Source: Hyphomicrobiaceae bacterium
GTDB taxonomy: Bacteria; Pseudomonadota; Alphaproteobacteria; Rhizobiales; Hyphomicrobiaceae
Assembly: GCA_021730785.1 (NCBI GenBank)
Contig: JAKFWF010000025.1
Coordinates: forward strand, 1-64,000
Direction: 5' to 3'
Length of the DNA: 64,000 nucleotides
Below, one piece after another: positions 28,018 through 36,598 of this stretch. The first letter of the stretch is position 1. The number at the start of each line of letters is the position of its first letter. Under the pieces are notes generated by a model. The model was given only the letters and a program-made list of their open reading frames with translations, was not told the origin of the DNA and made no database searches. The translations under genes were made by a program, and so were the position numbers.

Positions 28018-28047
28018 TTGACGCAAGGCCGGTGTTTGGCGTTGTAA
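28018..28047 (+). promoter_or_regulatory. Candidate promoter for tRNA-His
   Basis: TTGACG at 28018-28023 and TTGTAA at 28042-28047 with an 18-nt spacer, about 58 nt before the tRNA. The -35 is good and the -10 is weak. It overlaps the end of the phasin gene region by position only. Confidence 0.35.
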
Positions 28048-28104
28048 GGTGCGAGACGGTTGGTGGTGCTGCGCTTGGCGTAGCGCCGCCGGCATATCTT
28101 TGAA

Positions 28105-28181
28105 GCCGCTGTAGCTCAGTTGGTTAGAGCACTAGATTGTGGATCTAGGGGTCCCCCGTTCGAGCCGGGGCAGCGGTACCA
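28105..28181 (+). tRNA. tRNA-His (anticodon GTG)
   Basis: 77 nt with CCA encoded. The cloverleaf is complete: acceptor GCCGCTG/CAGCGGT, D stem GCTC/GAGC, anticodon stem CTAGA/TCTAG with loop TTGTGGA, and T arm CCCCG-TTCGAGC-CGGGG. The first acceptor pair is G1:U72 and the discriminator is A73. The normal bacterial tRNA-His has an extra G-1 opposite C73. The G1:U72/A73 form without G-1 is the derived state reported in a group of alphaproteobacteria with a matching divergent HisRS. Confidence 0.97.
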
Positions 28182-28189
28182 ATTTCCTC

Positions 28190-28618
28190 CTACGCACGCC
28201 TGCCGGCGATCAACCAGTACACCAGGCCACCGGCGAACCCTGCGGTTGCAAACACGTGCCACAGGGCAAGTGATCCGCTGCCGGAGGCGGTTGCCTGCTG
28301 GCCGAAGCGAGCGAGCACTGGAATTGCCGTCACAGCCATTCCGCCGGCGGCAACGTAGTAGAGGCCGCTGCGGATGCGGGCGACCTCACCGACGATGACC
28401 AGCGCCAGCGCCGGCAGAATGGTGACGGCGGGTGCGATCAGTGCCCCATGCTGCAGCAGATCGATGATCACTTCGATGTACGCAAATTCGGCGGTTCCCG
28501 TGGTCGCCTGCACGATGCGCTCGTAGCCAAGCGACAACAAGACAGCCACGGCGACCAGTGCCGCTATGACGAAGGCGATCGGCACCACGATCATACGGCC
28601 AAGCGTCGACCACACCAT
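28190..28618 (-). CDS. Conserved four-helix membrane protein, unknown function
   Basis: 142 aa with four hydrophobic segments (about residues 8-30, 55-77, 84-102 and 118-137). The loops are short, with small charged clusters. It follows rlmN by 5 nt, so it is probably co-transcribed with it. I do not recognise a named family beyond a small integral membrane protein of the kind often found next to rlmN in Hyphomicrobiales. Confidence 0.75.
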   Translation of the reverse strand: MVWSTLGRMIVVPIAFVIAALVAVAVLLSLGYERIVQATTGTAEFAYIEVIIDLLQHGALIAPAVTILPALALVIVGEVARIRSGLYYVAAGGMAVTAIPVLARFGQQATASGSGSLALWHVFATAGFAGGLVYWLIAGRRA

Positions 28619-28623
28619 CGCAG

Positions 28624-29841
28624 TCAGGCTCCGCTGCCGGATTCATTCGCAGGCTGGGATGGCCGATCGACCGCGCGCAGGCGTTCGCTGCTCGATTTCA
28701 GCTGGCCGCAGGCCGCCAGGATATCCCGCCCGCGCGGCGTTCGCACCGGACTGGCATACCCGGCCTTGTTGATGACGGCAGCAAAACGCTCGATTTCTTC
28801 CCACTCGGAGCACTCATACCGTGTGCCGGGCCACGGGTTGAACGGGATCAGGTTGATCTTGGCGGGAATGTTCTTCAAGAGCCGCACCAGCGCGCGGGCA
28901 TCATCGAGGCTGTCGTTGATGCCCTTCAGCATGACGTATTCGAAGGTGATGCGCCGCGCGTTCGACAGGCCAGGATAGTCGCGGCAGGCGGCGATCAACT
29001 CGCCGATCGGATAGCGCTTGTTGATCGGCACCAGCTCGTCGCGCAGGTCGTTACGCACGGCGTGCAGGCTGATCGCCAGCATCGTGCCGCTCTCGGCGCC
29101 CCAGCGCGGGATCTCCGGCACCACGCCCGAGGTCGACAGCGTGATGCGGCGCTTCGATACCGACAGTCCCTCGCCGTCGGACGCGACGTCCATGGCAGCT
29201 TTCACATTGGCGAAGTTGTAGAGCGGCTCGCCCATGCCCATGAGGACGATGTTGGTGATCTTGCGATCGCCCTCGGGCAGCAGTCTTGCATCGCCGGGCG
29301 GCACCGCCCCTGGCCAATCACCGATGCGATCCCGCGCCAGCAGGATCTGTCCGACGATCTCTTCGATCTCGAGGTTGCGCACCAGCTTCTGCGTGCCGGT
29401 GTGGCAGAACGAGCAGGTGAGCGTGCAACCGACCTGACTCGAGATGCACAAGGTGCCACGGTCGATTTCGGGAATGTAGACGCACTCGATTTCCGGCGCG
29501 CGCACCTCGTGCCCGCGGATCGGCAACCGCAGCAGCCATTTGCGGGTGCCATCGACCGAGATTTGCTCTTCGACGATTTCCAGCCGATCGAGGCTGTAGG
29601 CGGTGGCGAGCGTCGCGCGCAGCTCCTTCGACACATCCGACATCTGTTCGAAAGCGGTGACGCCGCGCACATAGATCCAGCCCCACAGCTGGTTGACGCG
29701 CATGCGCAGCTGCCGCTCCGGCACGCCCACGGCGGCAAGGGCAGCACGCAAGCCGTCGCGGTCGCGCCCGGCGAGCGTCGGCTTAGCAGTGTTCGGTTGC
29801 GCCGGTGCCAAGGCCGGCGCGGTGTCGAGGACGAGGATCAT
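28624..29841 (-). CDS. rlmN: Dual-specificity 23S rRNA/tRNA adenine-C2 methyltransferase RlmN
   Basis: 405 aa radical-SAM enzyme that methylates A2503 of 23S rRNA and A37 of some tRNAs. The CX3CX2C cluster site is in [11 protein letters not shown] (near residue 138). N-terminal [18 protein letters not shown] matches the accessory domain. [27 protein letters not shown] and [10 protein letters not shown] follow. The second methyl-carrying Cys lies near the C-terminus in DILAACGQL. The N-terminal ~30 residues are Ala/Pro-rich. Followed closely by a small membrane protein. Confidence 0.97.
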   Translation of the reverse strand: MILVLDTAPALAPAQPNTAKPTLAGRDRDGLRAALAAVGVPERQLRMRVNQLWGWIYVRGVTAFEQMSDVSKELRATLATAYSLDRLEIVEEQISVDGTRKWLLRLPIRGHEVRAPEIECVYIPEIDRGTLCISSQVGCTLTCSFCHTGTQKLVRNLEIEEIVGQILLARDRIGDWPGAVPPGDARLLPEGDRKITNIVLMGMGEPLYNFANVKAAMDVASDGEGLSVSKRRITLSTSGVVPEIPRWGAESGTMLAISLHAVRNDLRDELVPINKRYPIGELIAACRDYPGLSNARRITFEYVMLKGINDSLDDARALVRLLKNIPAKINLIPFNPWPGTRYECSEWEEIERFAAVINKAGYASPVRTPRGRDILAACGQLKSSSERLRAVDRPSQPANESGSGA

Positions 29842-29926
29842 TGCACAGTTCCACGAAGTCAGTCGTGGTGTCTCAACTAGCGCCTATTTCACTGAACGGG
29901 AAGGGTTTCGCCGAAGCCCGCACTGC

Positions 29927-30256
29927 TCATGCGGCGCGCACGGCCGTGCGCTCCATCCACCGGTCATACTGCACCTGCAGGCCGAGCCAGAACCGCGCCG
30001 AATGGCCGAATGCCTCTGCCAGCTTGACCGCGATCTCGACTGTGACAGGACGCCGTTCGGCCAAAATCTCGTTCAGGGTGTGGGCCGGCAGATCGAGCAG
30101 CCGTGCGAGGCCCGACGGCGCCAGGCGCAGGCGCCGCAGCACGTCGTCGCGCAGGATTTCGCCAGGATGGGACGGGGTCAGCGAGGAATCTAGGTCGGTC
30201 ACGGGTCGCAGCACGGCACGTCTTCGTTGGGTTGGCGTTTCGGTTCGACAGCGCAT
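29927..30256 (-). CDS. HigA-like Xre-family antitoxin/regulator (orphan)
   Basis: About 109 aa from the ATG at 30256; internal GTG starts are possible. The HPGEILRDDVL start and the helix-turn-helix APSGLARLLDLPAHTLNEILAERRPVT match HigA antidote proteins. VEIAVKLAEAFGHSARFWLGLQ follows, as usual for the family. No HigB-type RNase gene is adjacent on either side, so it is either a stand-alone regulator or a remnant of a toxin-antitoxin pair. The N-terminus is a little longer and more basic than usual. Confidence 0.85.
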   Translation of the reverse strand: MRCRTETPTQRRRAVLRPVTDLDSSLTPSHPGEILRDDVLRRLRLAPSGLARLLDLPAHTLNEILAERRPVTVEIAVKLAEAFGHSARFWLGLQVQYDRWMERTAVRAA

Positions 30257-30468
30257 AGAATGCGCCTCGACCACGCTGGCAATGGGGCGCAGGATCGCCG
30301 TCTTTGTGGCCCGGCGATGAAGGCCGGTTCATCTCCACCGGCACCATCGTTGCGAACAATTGTCGAAGGCGCCGTAACCCAATCGTTACTCGCCTTTGCC
30401 AGCATATATACGCATAGAGAACAGTGCGGGCGCTTCGGCTCGTGCCTCAGCAGGACAACGAACCTTCC

Positions 30469-31212
30469 ATGTCCCTCCGCCTATTGCTGACGTCCGCCGC
30501 CGCTCTGAGCATCTTCGCCACAGGCGCCTTCGCACAATCGTCGTTGCGACCGGTCCCAAGTCGGCCCGTGCTCGAACTGTTCACCAGCCAAGGGTGCTCG
30601 TCATGCCCACCGGCGGACGTGTTGTTCAAGTCCTATGTGGGCCGCAGCGACGTGATCGCCCTCAGCATGCCGGTCGACTATTGGGATTATCTCGGCTGGA
30701 AGGACACGCTGGCCAGCCCGAAATTTTCCAAGCGTCAGCGCACTTACGCCAGCGCCCGTGGCGACGGCTAGGTCTACACGCCGCAAATCGTGATCAACGG
30801 CCGCGCCCATGTGGTGGGATCGTCCAGGGGTGACGTCGAGAACGCACTGAAGGCAGCTGCCGCGAGCCCCTCGCAGGTCGCCATGAAGATCGGCATGAGC
30901 AACGGCAACATCGAGATCGAACTGCCGGCAAGCGCCGCGTCATCCTCCACGGACATGATGGTCTGGCTGGCCGTCGTGCAGGCCGAGGTGCAAGTCGATG
31001 TGCGGGCCGGCGAAAACCGCGGCCGCAAACTCACCTACGTCAACGTCGTGCGCGATCTGGTGCCGGCCGGCGTCTGGAACGGCAAGGCCATGACGATCCG
31101 CCATCAGGCATCGGCACTGACCAGCAATCCGACCGACCGGATTGCGGTGCTAGTGCAGTCCGGAACCGGTGGCGCCTTGGTCGCCGGCGCATGGATCGAG
31201 CCCACGTCCTAG
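30469..31212 (+). pseudogene. DUF1223 secreted thioredoxin-like protein, interrupted by an in-frame TAG
   Basis: A signal peptide (residues 1-23, ending TGAFAQ) is followed by LELFTSQGCSSCPPADVLF, the thioredoxin-like CxxC motif of DUF1223 proteins, and LSMPVDYWDYLGWKDTLASP. After ARGDG the frame meets TAG at 30769-30771 and then resumes in the same frame with VYTPQIVINGRAHVVGS, exactly the expected continuation. The gene is therefore a full-length DUF1223 gene of 247 sense codons broken by one nonsense codon. One C-to-T change from CAG (Gln) would explain it. It may be a real pseudogene, a sequencing error, or read through. A strong terminator follows. Confidence 0.88.
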
Positions 31213-31230
31213 GTCGAGCATCACCGCTCA

Positions 31231-31275
31231 GACGACGAAAAGCCCGGCGAGGGATGCGCCGGGCTTTTCGTCGTC
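31231..31275. terminator. Strong hairpin terminator after the DUF1223 gene
   Basis: Near-perfect 19-bp stem (31231-31249 with 31257-31275) around a 7-nt loop. The stem ends in GACGACGAAAAG/CTTTTCGTCGTC, so an A-run and a T-run flank the GC-rich core on both strands. It could stop transcription in both directions. Confidence 0.8.
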
Positions 31276-31788
31276 GGGAGGGAGTGGGAGGTGTTGCCGC
31301 CGGCCCTATCTCTACTCTTTGGCCCCAGGGGGCTTGGGGGGCTGATCGGTCCGGGACCGGAAGTATAAGACAAATCCCGGCGGCAACAGTTGTGACTATG
31401 CTGACCATTTGCGGCGTCAACTCGACCGAACCGCGACGCGATAATGAAATTTGCGCGGTTCTCTCAAATTTGTGACAATCACCGCTCCACCGTGATCTGC
31501 GGGCTTCGGCAGCATGGATTTGGGGTGAACCGGCGATTGGCGCGGCTCCGCAGAGGCGTCCCGGAGGGAGCATGGAGCTGCGTTCGGGAAATCAAGCCGG
31601 GCAGGCTGGGCCGAATATTCGAGGGAAAACCGCTGCCTGCGTGCGGCCGCGGCGCCAGCAGATCATGGATTTTTCGTGATTTCTATTTCTGAATATTTCT
31701 AAATCGCGACGCTCTTGAACTGGGTGCCGCTTCGCGCGACACTTTTGTAACACCAAGCCAGTTTGGCCGCCGCAACCAGGAGGCGCAT
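31276..31788. other. Intergenic region upstream of DUF2794 gene
   Basis: About 510 nt after the terminator with no gene I can support. Reading frames that cross it lack family character. It should contain the promoter of the DUF2794 gene; an AT-richer part lies at 31675-31750, but no clear -35/-10 pair is seen. Confidence 0.45.
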
Positions 31789-32196
31789 GTGAGCGAGCAA
31801 GATCCGATACCCTTTCGCCGGCCGACGATCGCCCATGCCGGGTCGGTCGGTGCCCCCCAAGGGATCACATCCGGCAGCCATGCTCAGGCCACTCCGCAAA
31901 CGACGCGATTCAACCGGCTCGAACTCAATCAGATCCTCAATCTCTACGGCCGCAAGGTCGCGAGCGGCGAATGGCGCGACTATGCCATCGATTTCCTGCG
32001 CGAAACAGCGGTGTTCTCGGTGTTCCGCCGCAGCAGTGAATGCCCCCTCTACACCATCGAGAAATCCCCGAAGCTCGCCCGCAAGCAGGGCGCCTACAGC
32101 GTCGTCGCGGCAAACGGCCTGATCCTCAAGCGGGGGCCAGATCTTGCCCGCGTGCTCGAGGTCCTCGATAAGCGGGTCAAGCTGCTGCAGCATTGA
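31789..32196 (+). CDS. DUF2794 domain protein
   Basis: 135 aa. The region from about residue 40 (RLELNQILNLYGRKVASGEWRD) through VFSVFRRSSECPLYTIEKSP to QGAYSVVAANGLILKRG matches DUF2794, a small soluble family restricted largely to alphaproteobacteria and of unknown function. The first ~38 residues are a low-complexity Pro/Gln/Thr leader. The GTG start has AGGAGG upstream. The FAD-dehydrogenase gene follows after 40 nt. Confidence 0.88.
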   Translation: MSEQDPIPFRRPTIAHAGSVGAPQGITSGSHAQATPQTTRFNRLELNQILNLYGRKVASGEWRDYAIDFLRETAVFSVFRRSSECPLYTIEKSPKLARKQGAYSVVAANGLILKRGPDLARVLEVLDKRVKLLQH

Positions 32197-32236
32197 GAAA
32201 AGCGCGCGCGGTCGCGAACCCGGAGTGATCATCACG

Positions 32237-33958
32237 ATGCCAGAAGCGACAGCGGCATCGTATGTGCGCGTCGACTGCGATTTGCTGGTCGCGGGCTCCG
32301 GCGCCAGTGGCATGACGGCTGCCATCGCCGCGCGCCACGCCGGGCTCGACGTCATCGTCGTCGAGAAGGAGGCCCTGTTTGGCGGCACCACCGCGCTGTC
32401 CGGTGGCTACCTGTGGATACCGAACAATCCAGCGAGTGAAGCTGCCGGCGTGGCCGACACGGTGGAGGCGGCGCGCGCCTACTTGCGGCACGAGGCCGGC
32501 AATCACTACGACGAAGCCCGCGTCGATGCGTTCCTCACGCAAGGGCCGCGCATGATCGCCTTTCTGCACGAACATTCGAGCGTGCGTTTCACCGCCACGC
32601 CGGCCTTCAGCGACTATCATCCCGATGCGCCGGGCGGCACGGCAGGTGGCCGCTCGATCCTGACCGATCCGGTCGATGCCCGCACCCTCGGCGATGATCT
32701 GCCCAAGCTGCGCCGACCGCGCAAGGAACTAACTCTGTATGGTCTCGCGATCGGCTCGGGCAAGGAACTGTGGCACTTCTACCGGGCGACGCAGCGGCTC
32801 GAATCGGCGCTCTATGTGGCGAGGCGGCTCGCCCGGCATGGCTTCGAGATGGCGGTGCACGGCCGTGGCATGCGGCTGACCAACGGCAACGCGCTGGCGG
32901 CGCGGCTGTTGCGGTCAGCCAAGGACAGCGGCGTTGCGATCTGGCTCGACAGCCCGGTGACACAACTTCTCAAGGACGACAGCGGTCGAGTGACCGGTGC
33001 GCTGGTGCAGACCGCGAACGGCCAGCGTCACATCATGGCGAAATGCGGCGTCATCCTCGCCTGCGGCGGCTTTCCGCAAGACATCGCGCGCCGCACCAAG
33101 GTCTACGCTCACAAAGCGGCCGAGGGCGAGCACTGGTCGGCATCAAGCCCCGGCAACACCGGCGACGGCATCCGCCTTGGCGAAGCAAACGGCGCACGTG
33201 CCGTCGAGGGCTATCCCAACGCCGGCGCGTGGGCGCCGACCAGCCTCGTTCCGCGCGCCGACGGTGGACAAGCGCCGTTCCCGCATTTCATCGACCGCGG
33301 CAAGCCGGGCGTGATCGCGGTGACGCGTGCGGGCCGCCGCTTCGTCAATGAGGCAAACAGCTACCACGACTTCGTGCAGGCGATGATCAAGGCGTGTTCG
33401 ACGTTCACGACCACGGAAGCGTTCCTGCTGGTCGATCACAGGACCTTGCGCAAGTATGGGCTCGGCTATGTGAAGCCGGCGCCGCTGCCCTACAAGTCGG
33501 CGTTGCGGTCGGGCTATCTGATCAAGGGCGACACACTGGCCGATCTCGCCCGCGCCGCCGGCATCGATCGGGCTGCGCTCGAAGCAACGGTCGCCGCCTG
33601 GAACGTCGACGTCGCCCAGGGCACCGACCGCGCCTTCGGCAAGGGCACCACGGCTTACAACCGCTTCCACGGTGACCCCGAAGTATCGCCCAACCCGTGC
33701 CTCGCTCCGGTCGCCATTGCGCCGTTCTACGTCGTGCGCGTGGTGCCGGGCGACATCGGCACCTTCGCCGGGCTGAAGACCGACCGGTTCGCCCGTGCGC
33801 TGGACGCTATGGGCGAGCCGATCCCAGGCCTCTATGCGGTTGGCAACGACATGGCGAGTATTCTCGGCGGCAACTACTCGGGCGGCGGCATCACGCTTGG
33901 CCCGGGCATGACGTTCGGGTACATCGCCGGCCGGCACGCAGCGGGCGTGGAGGAGTGA
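32237..33958 (+). CDS. FAD-dependent oxidoreductase of the fumarate reductase/3-ketosteroid dehydrogenase family
   Basis: 573 aa. N-terminal dinucleotide-binding motif VAGSGASGMTAAIAARHAG (residues 18-36), then EKEALFGGTTALSGGYLWIPNN. This 'GGTTALSGG' form is typical of the KstD/FrdA-like FAD_binding_2 family. The C-terminal GNDMASILGGNYSGGGITLGPGMTFGYIAG closes the FAD site. These enzymes dehydrogenate or reduce alpha,beta-unsaturated carbonyl substrates; the substrate here is unknown. It is followed 4 nt later by the FGE-fold gene, forming a two-gene unit. Confidence 0.88.
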   Translation: MPEATAASYVRVDCDLLVAGSGASGMTAAIAARHAGLDVIVVEKEALFGGTTALSGGYLWIPNNPASEAAGVADTVEAARAYLRHEAGNHYDEARVDAFLTQGPRMIAFLHEHSSVRFTATPAFSDYHPDAPGGTAGGRSILTDPVDARTLGDDLPKLRRPRKELTLYGLAIGSGKELWHFYRATQRLESALYVARRLARHGFEMAVHGRGMRLTNGNALAARLLRSAKDSGVAIWLDSPVTQLLKDDSGRVTGALVQTANGQRHIMAKCGVILACGGFPQDIARRTKVYAHKAAEGEHWSASSPGNTGDGIRLGEANGARAVEGYPNAGAWAPTSLVPRADGGQAPFPHFIDRGKPGVIAVTRAGRRFVNEANSYHDFVQAMIKACSTFTTTEAFLLVDHRTLRKYGLGYVKPAPLPYKSALRSGYLIKGDTLADLARAAGIDRAALEATVAAWNVDVAQGTDRAFGKGTTAYNRFHGDPEVSPNPCLAPVAIAPFYVVRVVPGDIGTFAGLKTDRFARALDAMGEPIPGLYAVGNDMASILGGNYSGGGITLGPGMTFGYIAGRHAAGVEE

Positions 33959-33962
33959 GCAG

Positions 33963-34871
33963 GTGACGCGCTGGCCGTGGCTTGCAGGTGTGGTTCTGGT
34001 TGCCATGAGCCTCGTCGCCCTGGCCAATCGGCCCTCAGAGTGCGCGAACTGCCCGCAGACCGTGCCGATCCCTGCCGGTCGTTTCCTGATGGGGTCGCCC
34101 GCGAGCGAGCCGGAGCGGGAGAGCTGGCAGGCTGGAACCGAAAGCCCGCAACACGAGGTCGTCGTCGCCCGCGCGTTCGAGATCGGCCGATTTCCCGCGA
34201 CGGTCGCCGAGTTCGCGGCGTTCGTCACGGCAACCGGCCATCGGTTGGACGGCGGCTGCCACGTTTTCGATGGCCGCGACTGGACGCTGCGGCCGGACGT
34301 CTCCTGGCACGCCCCGGGCTTCCCGCAGACCGACGACCAGCCGGTGGCATGCGTCAGCTGGCACGATGCGATGGCTTACGTGTCGTGGCTCAATTCCGGG
34401 CTCAAGGCCGGCACTGGCGACGCGCGCTTCCGGCTGCCATCCGAGGCCGAGCGGGAGTATGCAGCACGCGCCGGATCAACGACGCCGTTCTGGTGGGGGG
34501 CAACGATCTCGCCAGACGATGCCAGCTACGACCATCGAGAGATCTATGCCGAGAGTACGGCGCGGGCCGCCTACCGGGGCGGCACGGTGCCGGTCCAAGG
34601 CTACGCTGCAAACGCCTGGGGGCTGTATCAGGTGCACGGCAATGTCTGGGAGTGGACGGCCGATTGCTACGTCGAAACGTATGCCGACAAGCCGCCGCAC
34701 CTCAAGCTGGACGGCGCCATCCCGCGAACCGATCGGGGCTGCGACCGGCGTTCGCTGCGTGGTGGCGCCTTCAACCGGCGCCCGGCGACGTTGCGCGCGG
34801 CCTATCGCACCGGGCTCGACCCAAGTTTTCGCGGACACAGTATTGGGTTTCGTGTTGCCCGCAGCCGGTAG
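33963..34871 (+). CDS. FGE/SUMF1-fold protein without the catalytic cysteine pair
   Basis: 302 aa. An N-terminal membrane helix or signal (about residues 5-22) is followed by the FGE-sulfatase domain: PIPAGRFLMGSPASE, SPQHEVVVARAFEIGRFPATVAEFAAFV, VSWHDAMAYVSWL, RLPSEAEREYAARAG, NAWGLYQVHGNVWEWTADCY, and RSLRGGAFNRRPATLRAAYR. In true formylglycine-generating enzymes the stretch after RGG carries the Cys pair that activates sulfatases. Here no Cys is present there. It is more likely a scaffold or EgtB/PvdO-like relative exported to the periplasm. It is coupled to the FAD-dehydrogenase gene. Confidence 0.87.
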   Translation: MTRWPWLAGVVLVAMSLVALANRPSECANCPQTVPIPAGRFLMGSPASEPERESWQAGTESPQHEVVVARAFEIGRFPATVAEFAAFVTATGHRLDGGCHVFDGRDWTLRPDVSWHAPGFPQTDDQPVACVSWHDAMAYVSWLNSGLKAGTGDARFRLPSEAEREYAARAGSTTPFWWGATISPDDASYDHREIYAESTARAAYRGGTVPVQGYAANAWGLYQVHGNVWEWTADCYVETYADKPPHLKLDGAIPRTDRGCDRRSLRGGAFNRRPATLRAAYRTGLDPSFRGHSIGFRVARSR

Positions 34872-34892
34872 GCATGCCGCAGGTGGTACCGC

Positions 34893-35765
34893 CTACGCAG
34901 GCGCCGGCTTCGAGCGCAATACCTGGTCCGTCTGCACGGCGATGAACAGCAGGGCGAAGCCACCGAAATCGGCTGCTGTCGGCTGCTCGCCCAGGAACAG
35001 CATCGCGCCGATGACACCGACCACGGGCACCAGCAGCGTGCCGATGCTCGCCGTTGCCGCCGACACCCGCTGGATCAAGCCAAACCACAGCACGTAGGCG
35101 AAGGCCTGCGGGAAGATCACGTGATAGACAAACGCTGCCGTCAAGGTCGGCGTCGAAATGTCGAAATGCGGCGTCTCGAACAGCACCGCGCCGAGCGTCA
35201 CGGCGACGGCTGCAACCGCCACCTGCCAGGTGGCGAGCGCGAGCGGCGCGGCAGCAATGCGGTGGGCCTTCAGATACACCGTGCCGGCTGCCCAGGTGAT
35301 CGCGGCTGCCATCACATAGACGAGGCCGAGCGGCAAATGGCCGCCAGCGATCTGCGCCCAGAAAGCGGAACTGAGTATCATGATACCCAGTGCGCCGATG
35401 GCGAGCGCCACGGCCCGCCGCCGATCGACCGTCTCGTCCAGGAAAAGCCAGCCGAACAGCGTCGCCCAGAACGGCATGGTGAAGGCCAGGATCGCCGCGC
35501 GCGAGGCGGGCATGGCAAGTTGCGCGAAGGTCGAGAACAAATTGAAGCAGGCGACGTTCAGCATGCCGGCCACCACCACGTGATGCCAGGCCGCGCGTGG
35601 GATCGCCAAGGACTGGCCGGACGCGCGGGTGAACGCTGCCAGCAGCATCGCGCCGCCGATCAGCCCGGCCGCCCGCAGCGTCCACGGCGAAGACGTGGCG
35701 AGCAAGACTTTCACCGCCGTCCAGTTGAAGCCCCACATCAGGGCAGTGAGGTACATGCGCCACAT
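34893..35765 (-). CDS. EamA-family (DMT) transporter
   Basis: About 290 aa from the ATG at 35765; an in-frame ATG at 35813 is possible. Ten predicted membrane helices in two EamA repeats, with the typical MWRMYLTALMWGFNWTAVK start. The LTAAFVYHVIFPQAFAYVLWFGLIQRVSAATASIGTLLVPVVGV segment is found in the second repeat. A drug/metabolite transporter of unknown substrate. It is convergent with the FGE-fold gene. Confidence 0.9.
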   Translation of the reverse strand: MWRMYLTALMWGFNWTAVKVLLATSSPWTLRAAGLIGGAMLLAAFTRASGQSLAIPRAAWHHVVVAGMLNVACFNLFSTFAQLAMPASRAAILAFTMPFWATLFGWLFLDETVDRRRAVALAIGALGIMILSSAFWAQIAGGHLPLGLVYVMAAAITWAAGTVYLKAHRIAAAPLALATWQVAVAAVAVTLGAVLFETPHFDISTPTLTAAFVYHVIFPQAFAYVLWFGLIQRVSAATASIGTLLVPVVGVIGAMLFLGEQPTAADFGGFALLFIAVQTDQVLRSKPAPA

Positions 35766-35826
35766 GGGGGCCCGGCGTGGTTGGGAAGGAGCGAATAGGG
35801 ATTGGACAAGCAAGAACGCCCCTTAA

Positions 35827-35847
35827 CTACTCGCTACTCGCTACTCG
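35827..35847. repeat. Short tandem heptamer repeat (3 copies)
   Basis: CTACTCG occurs three times in direct succession and a fourth degenerate copy (CTATTCA) runs to 35854, into the rlmE stop. It sits between rlmE and the EamA gene. No function is apparent; slippage could vary the copy number. Confidence 0.7.
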
Positions 35848-35851
35848 CTAT

Positions 35852-36586
35852 TCACGCGCTCTCCCCCACCTTCCTGAACCCGGTCGCCACCACGTACAGC
35901 TCCGAGCTGTCGGCGCGGCTGGCGGGCGGCTTGACGTGGCGGACGGTGGTAAAATCGCTTTTGAGCTGGTCGAGCAGGTCCTTCTCGGTGCCGCCCTGCA
36001 GCACCTTGGCGATGAAGGCGCCGCCCGGCGCCAGCACCTGGCTCGCGAACAGTCCGGCTGCGTCGGCGAGACCCATGATGCGGATGTGGTCGGTCCGCGC
36101 ATGCCCGCTCGACGGTGCTGCCATGTCGGACAACACCACGTCGGCCTTATGGCCGCGCAGGAGCGCGATCAATCGGGCCGGCGCCTCGTCCGCCATGAAA
36201 TCGAGATGCAAAATCGACACGCCCGGCAGCGCCTCCATCTCGCTGATGTCGATGGCAACGACCTGGCCGCGCTGACCCAGCGCTTCCGTCGCATGCACAC
36301 GGGTCGCCGCCACCTGCGCCCAGCCGCCGGGCGCCGCGCCCAGATCGATGACGCGCTGGCCGGGCTTCAAGATCTTCAGCTTGTCGTCGAGCTCGATCAG
36401 CTTGTAGGCGGCCCGCGATCGCATGCCATCGCGCTTGGCGGCCGCCACATAGGGGTCGTTCAGCTGCCGCTCGAGCCAGCGCCGCGATGCGAGCGTGCGC
36501 TTCTTGGCCGACTTGACCCGCACCTTCAGCAATCGCTGGCCGGCGTCAGGGCCGCCGGAGCCGCCGTGTCTGGAAATCTTTGCCAT
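35852..36586 (-). CDS. rlmE: 23S rRNA (uridine-2552-2'-O) methyltransferase RlmE
   Basis: 244 aa. Rossmann methyltransferase of the FtsJ/RlmE type: SAM-binding VIDLGAAPGGWAQVAA, catalytic Asp in VVLSDMAAPSSGH, and Lys in GGAFIAKVLQG complete the K-D-K-E type set with RSRAAYKLIELDDK at the N-terminus. The first ~40 residues are a basic Gly/Arg/Lys extension. It methylates U2552 in the 50S subunit. It lies 12 nt downstream of ppx/gppA, so probably in one unit. Confidence 0.96.
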   Translation of the reverse strand: MAKISRHGGSGGPDAGQRLLKVRVKSAKKRTLASRRWLERQLNDPYVAAAKRDGMRSRAAYKLIELDDKLKILKPGQRVIDLGAAPGGWAQVAATRVHATEALGQRGQVVAIDISEMEALPGVSILHLDFMADEAPARLIALLRGHKADVVLSDMAAPSSGHARTDHIRIMGLADAAGLFASQVLAPGGAFIAKVLQGGTEKDLLDQLKSDFTTVRHVKPPASRADSSELYVVATGFRKVGESA

Positions 36587-36598
36587 GCAATCTCGTTC

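Noticed and set aside
29927-30468. A complete HigBA toxin-antitoxin system
   Set aside because: Only the HigA-like gene is present; no RelE/HigB-type frame lies within a few hundred bases on either side.
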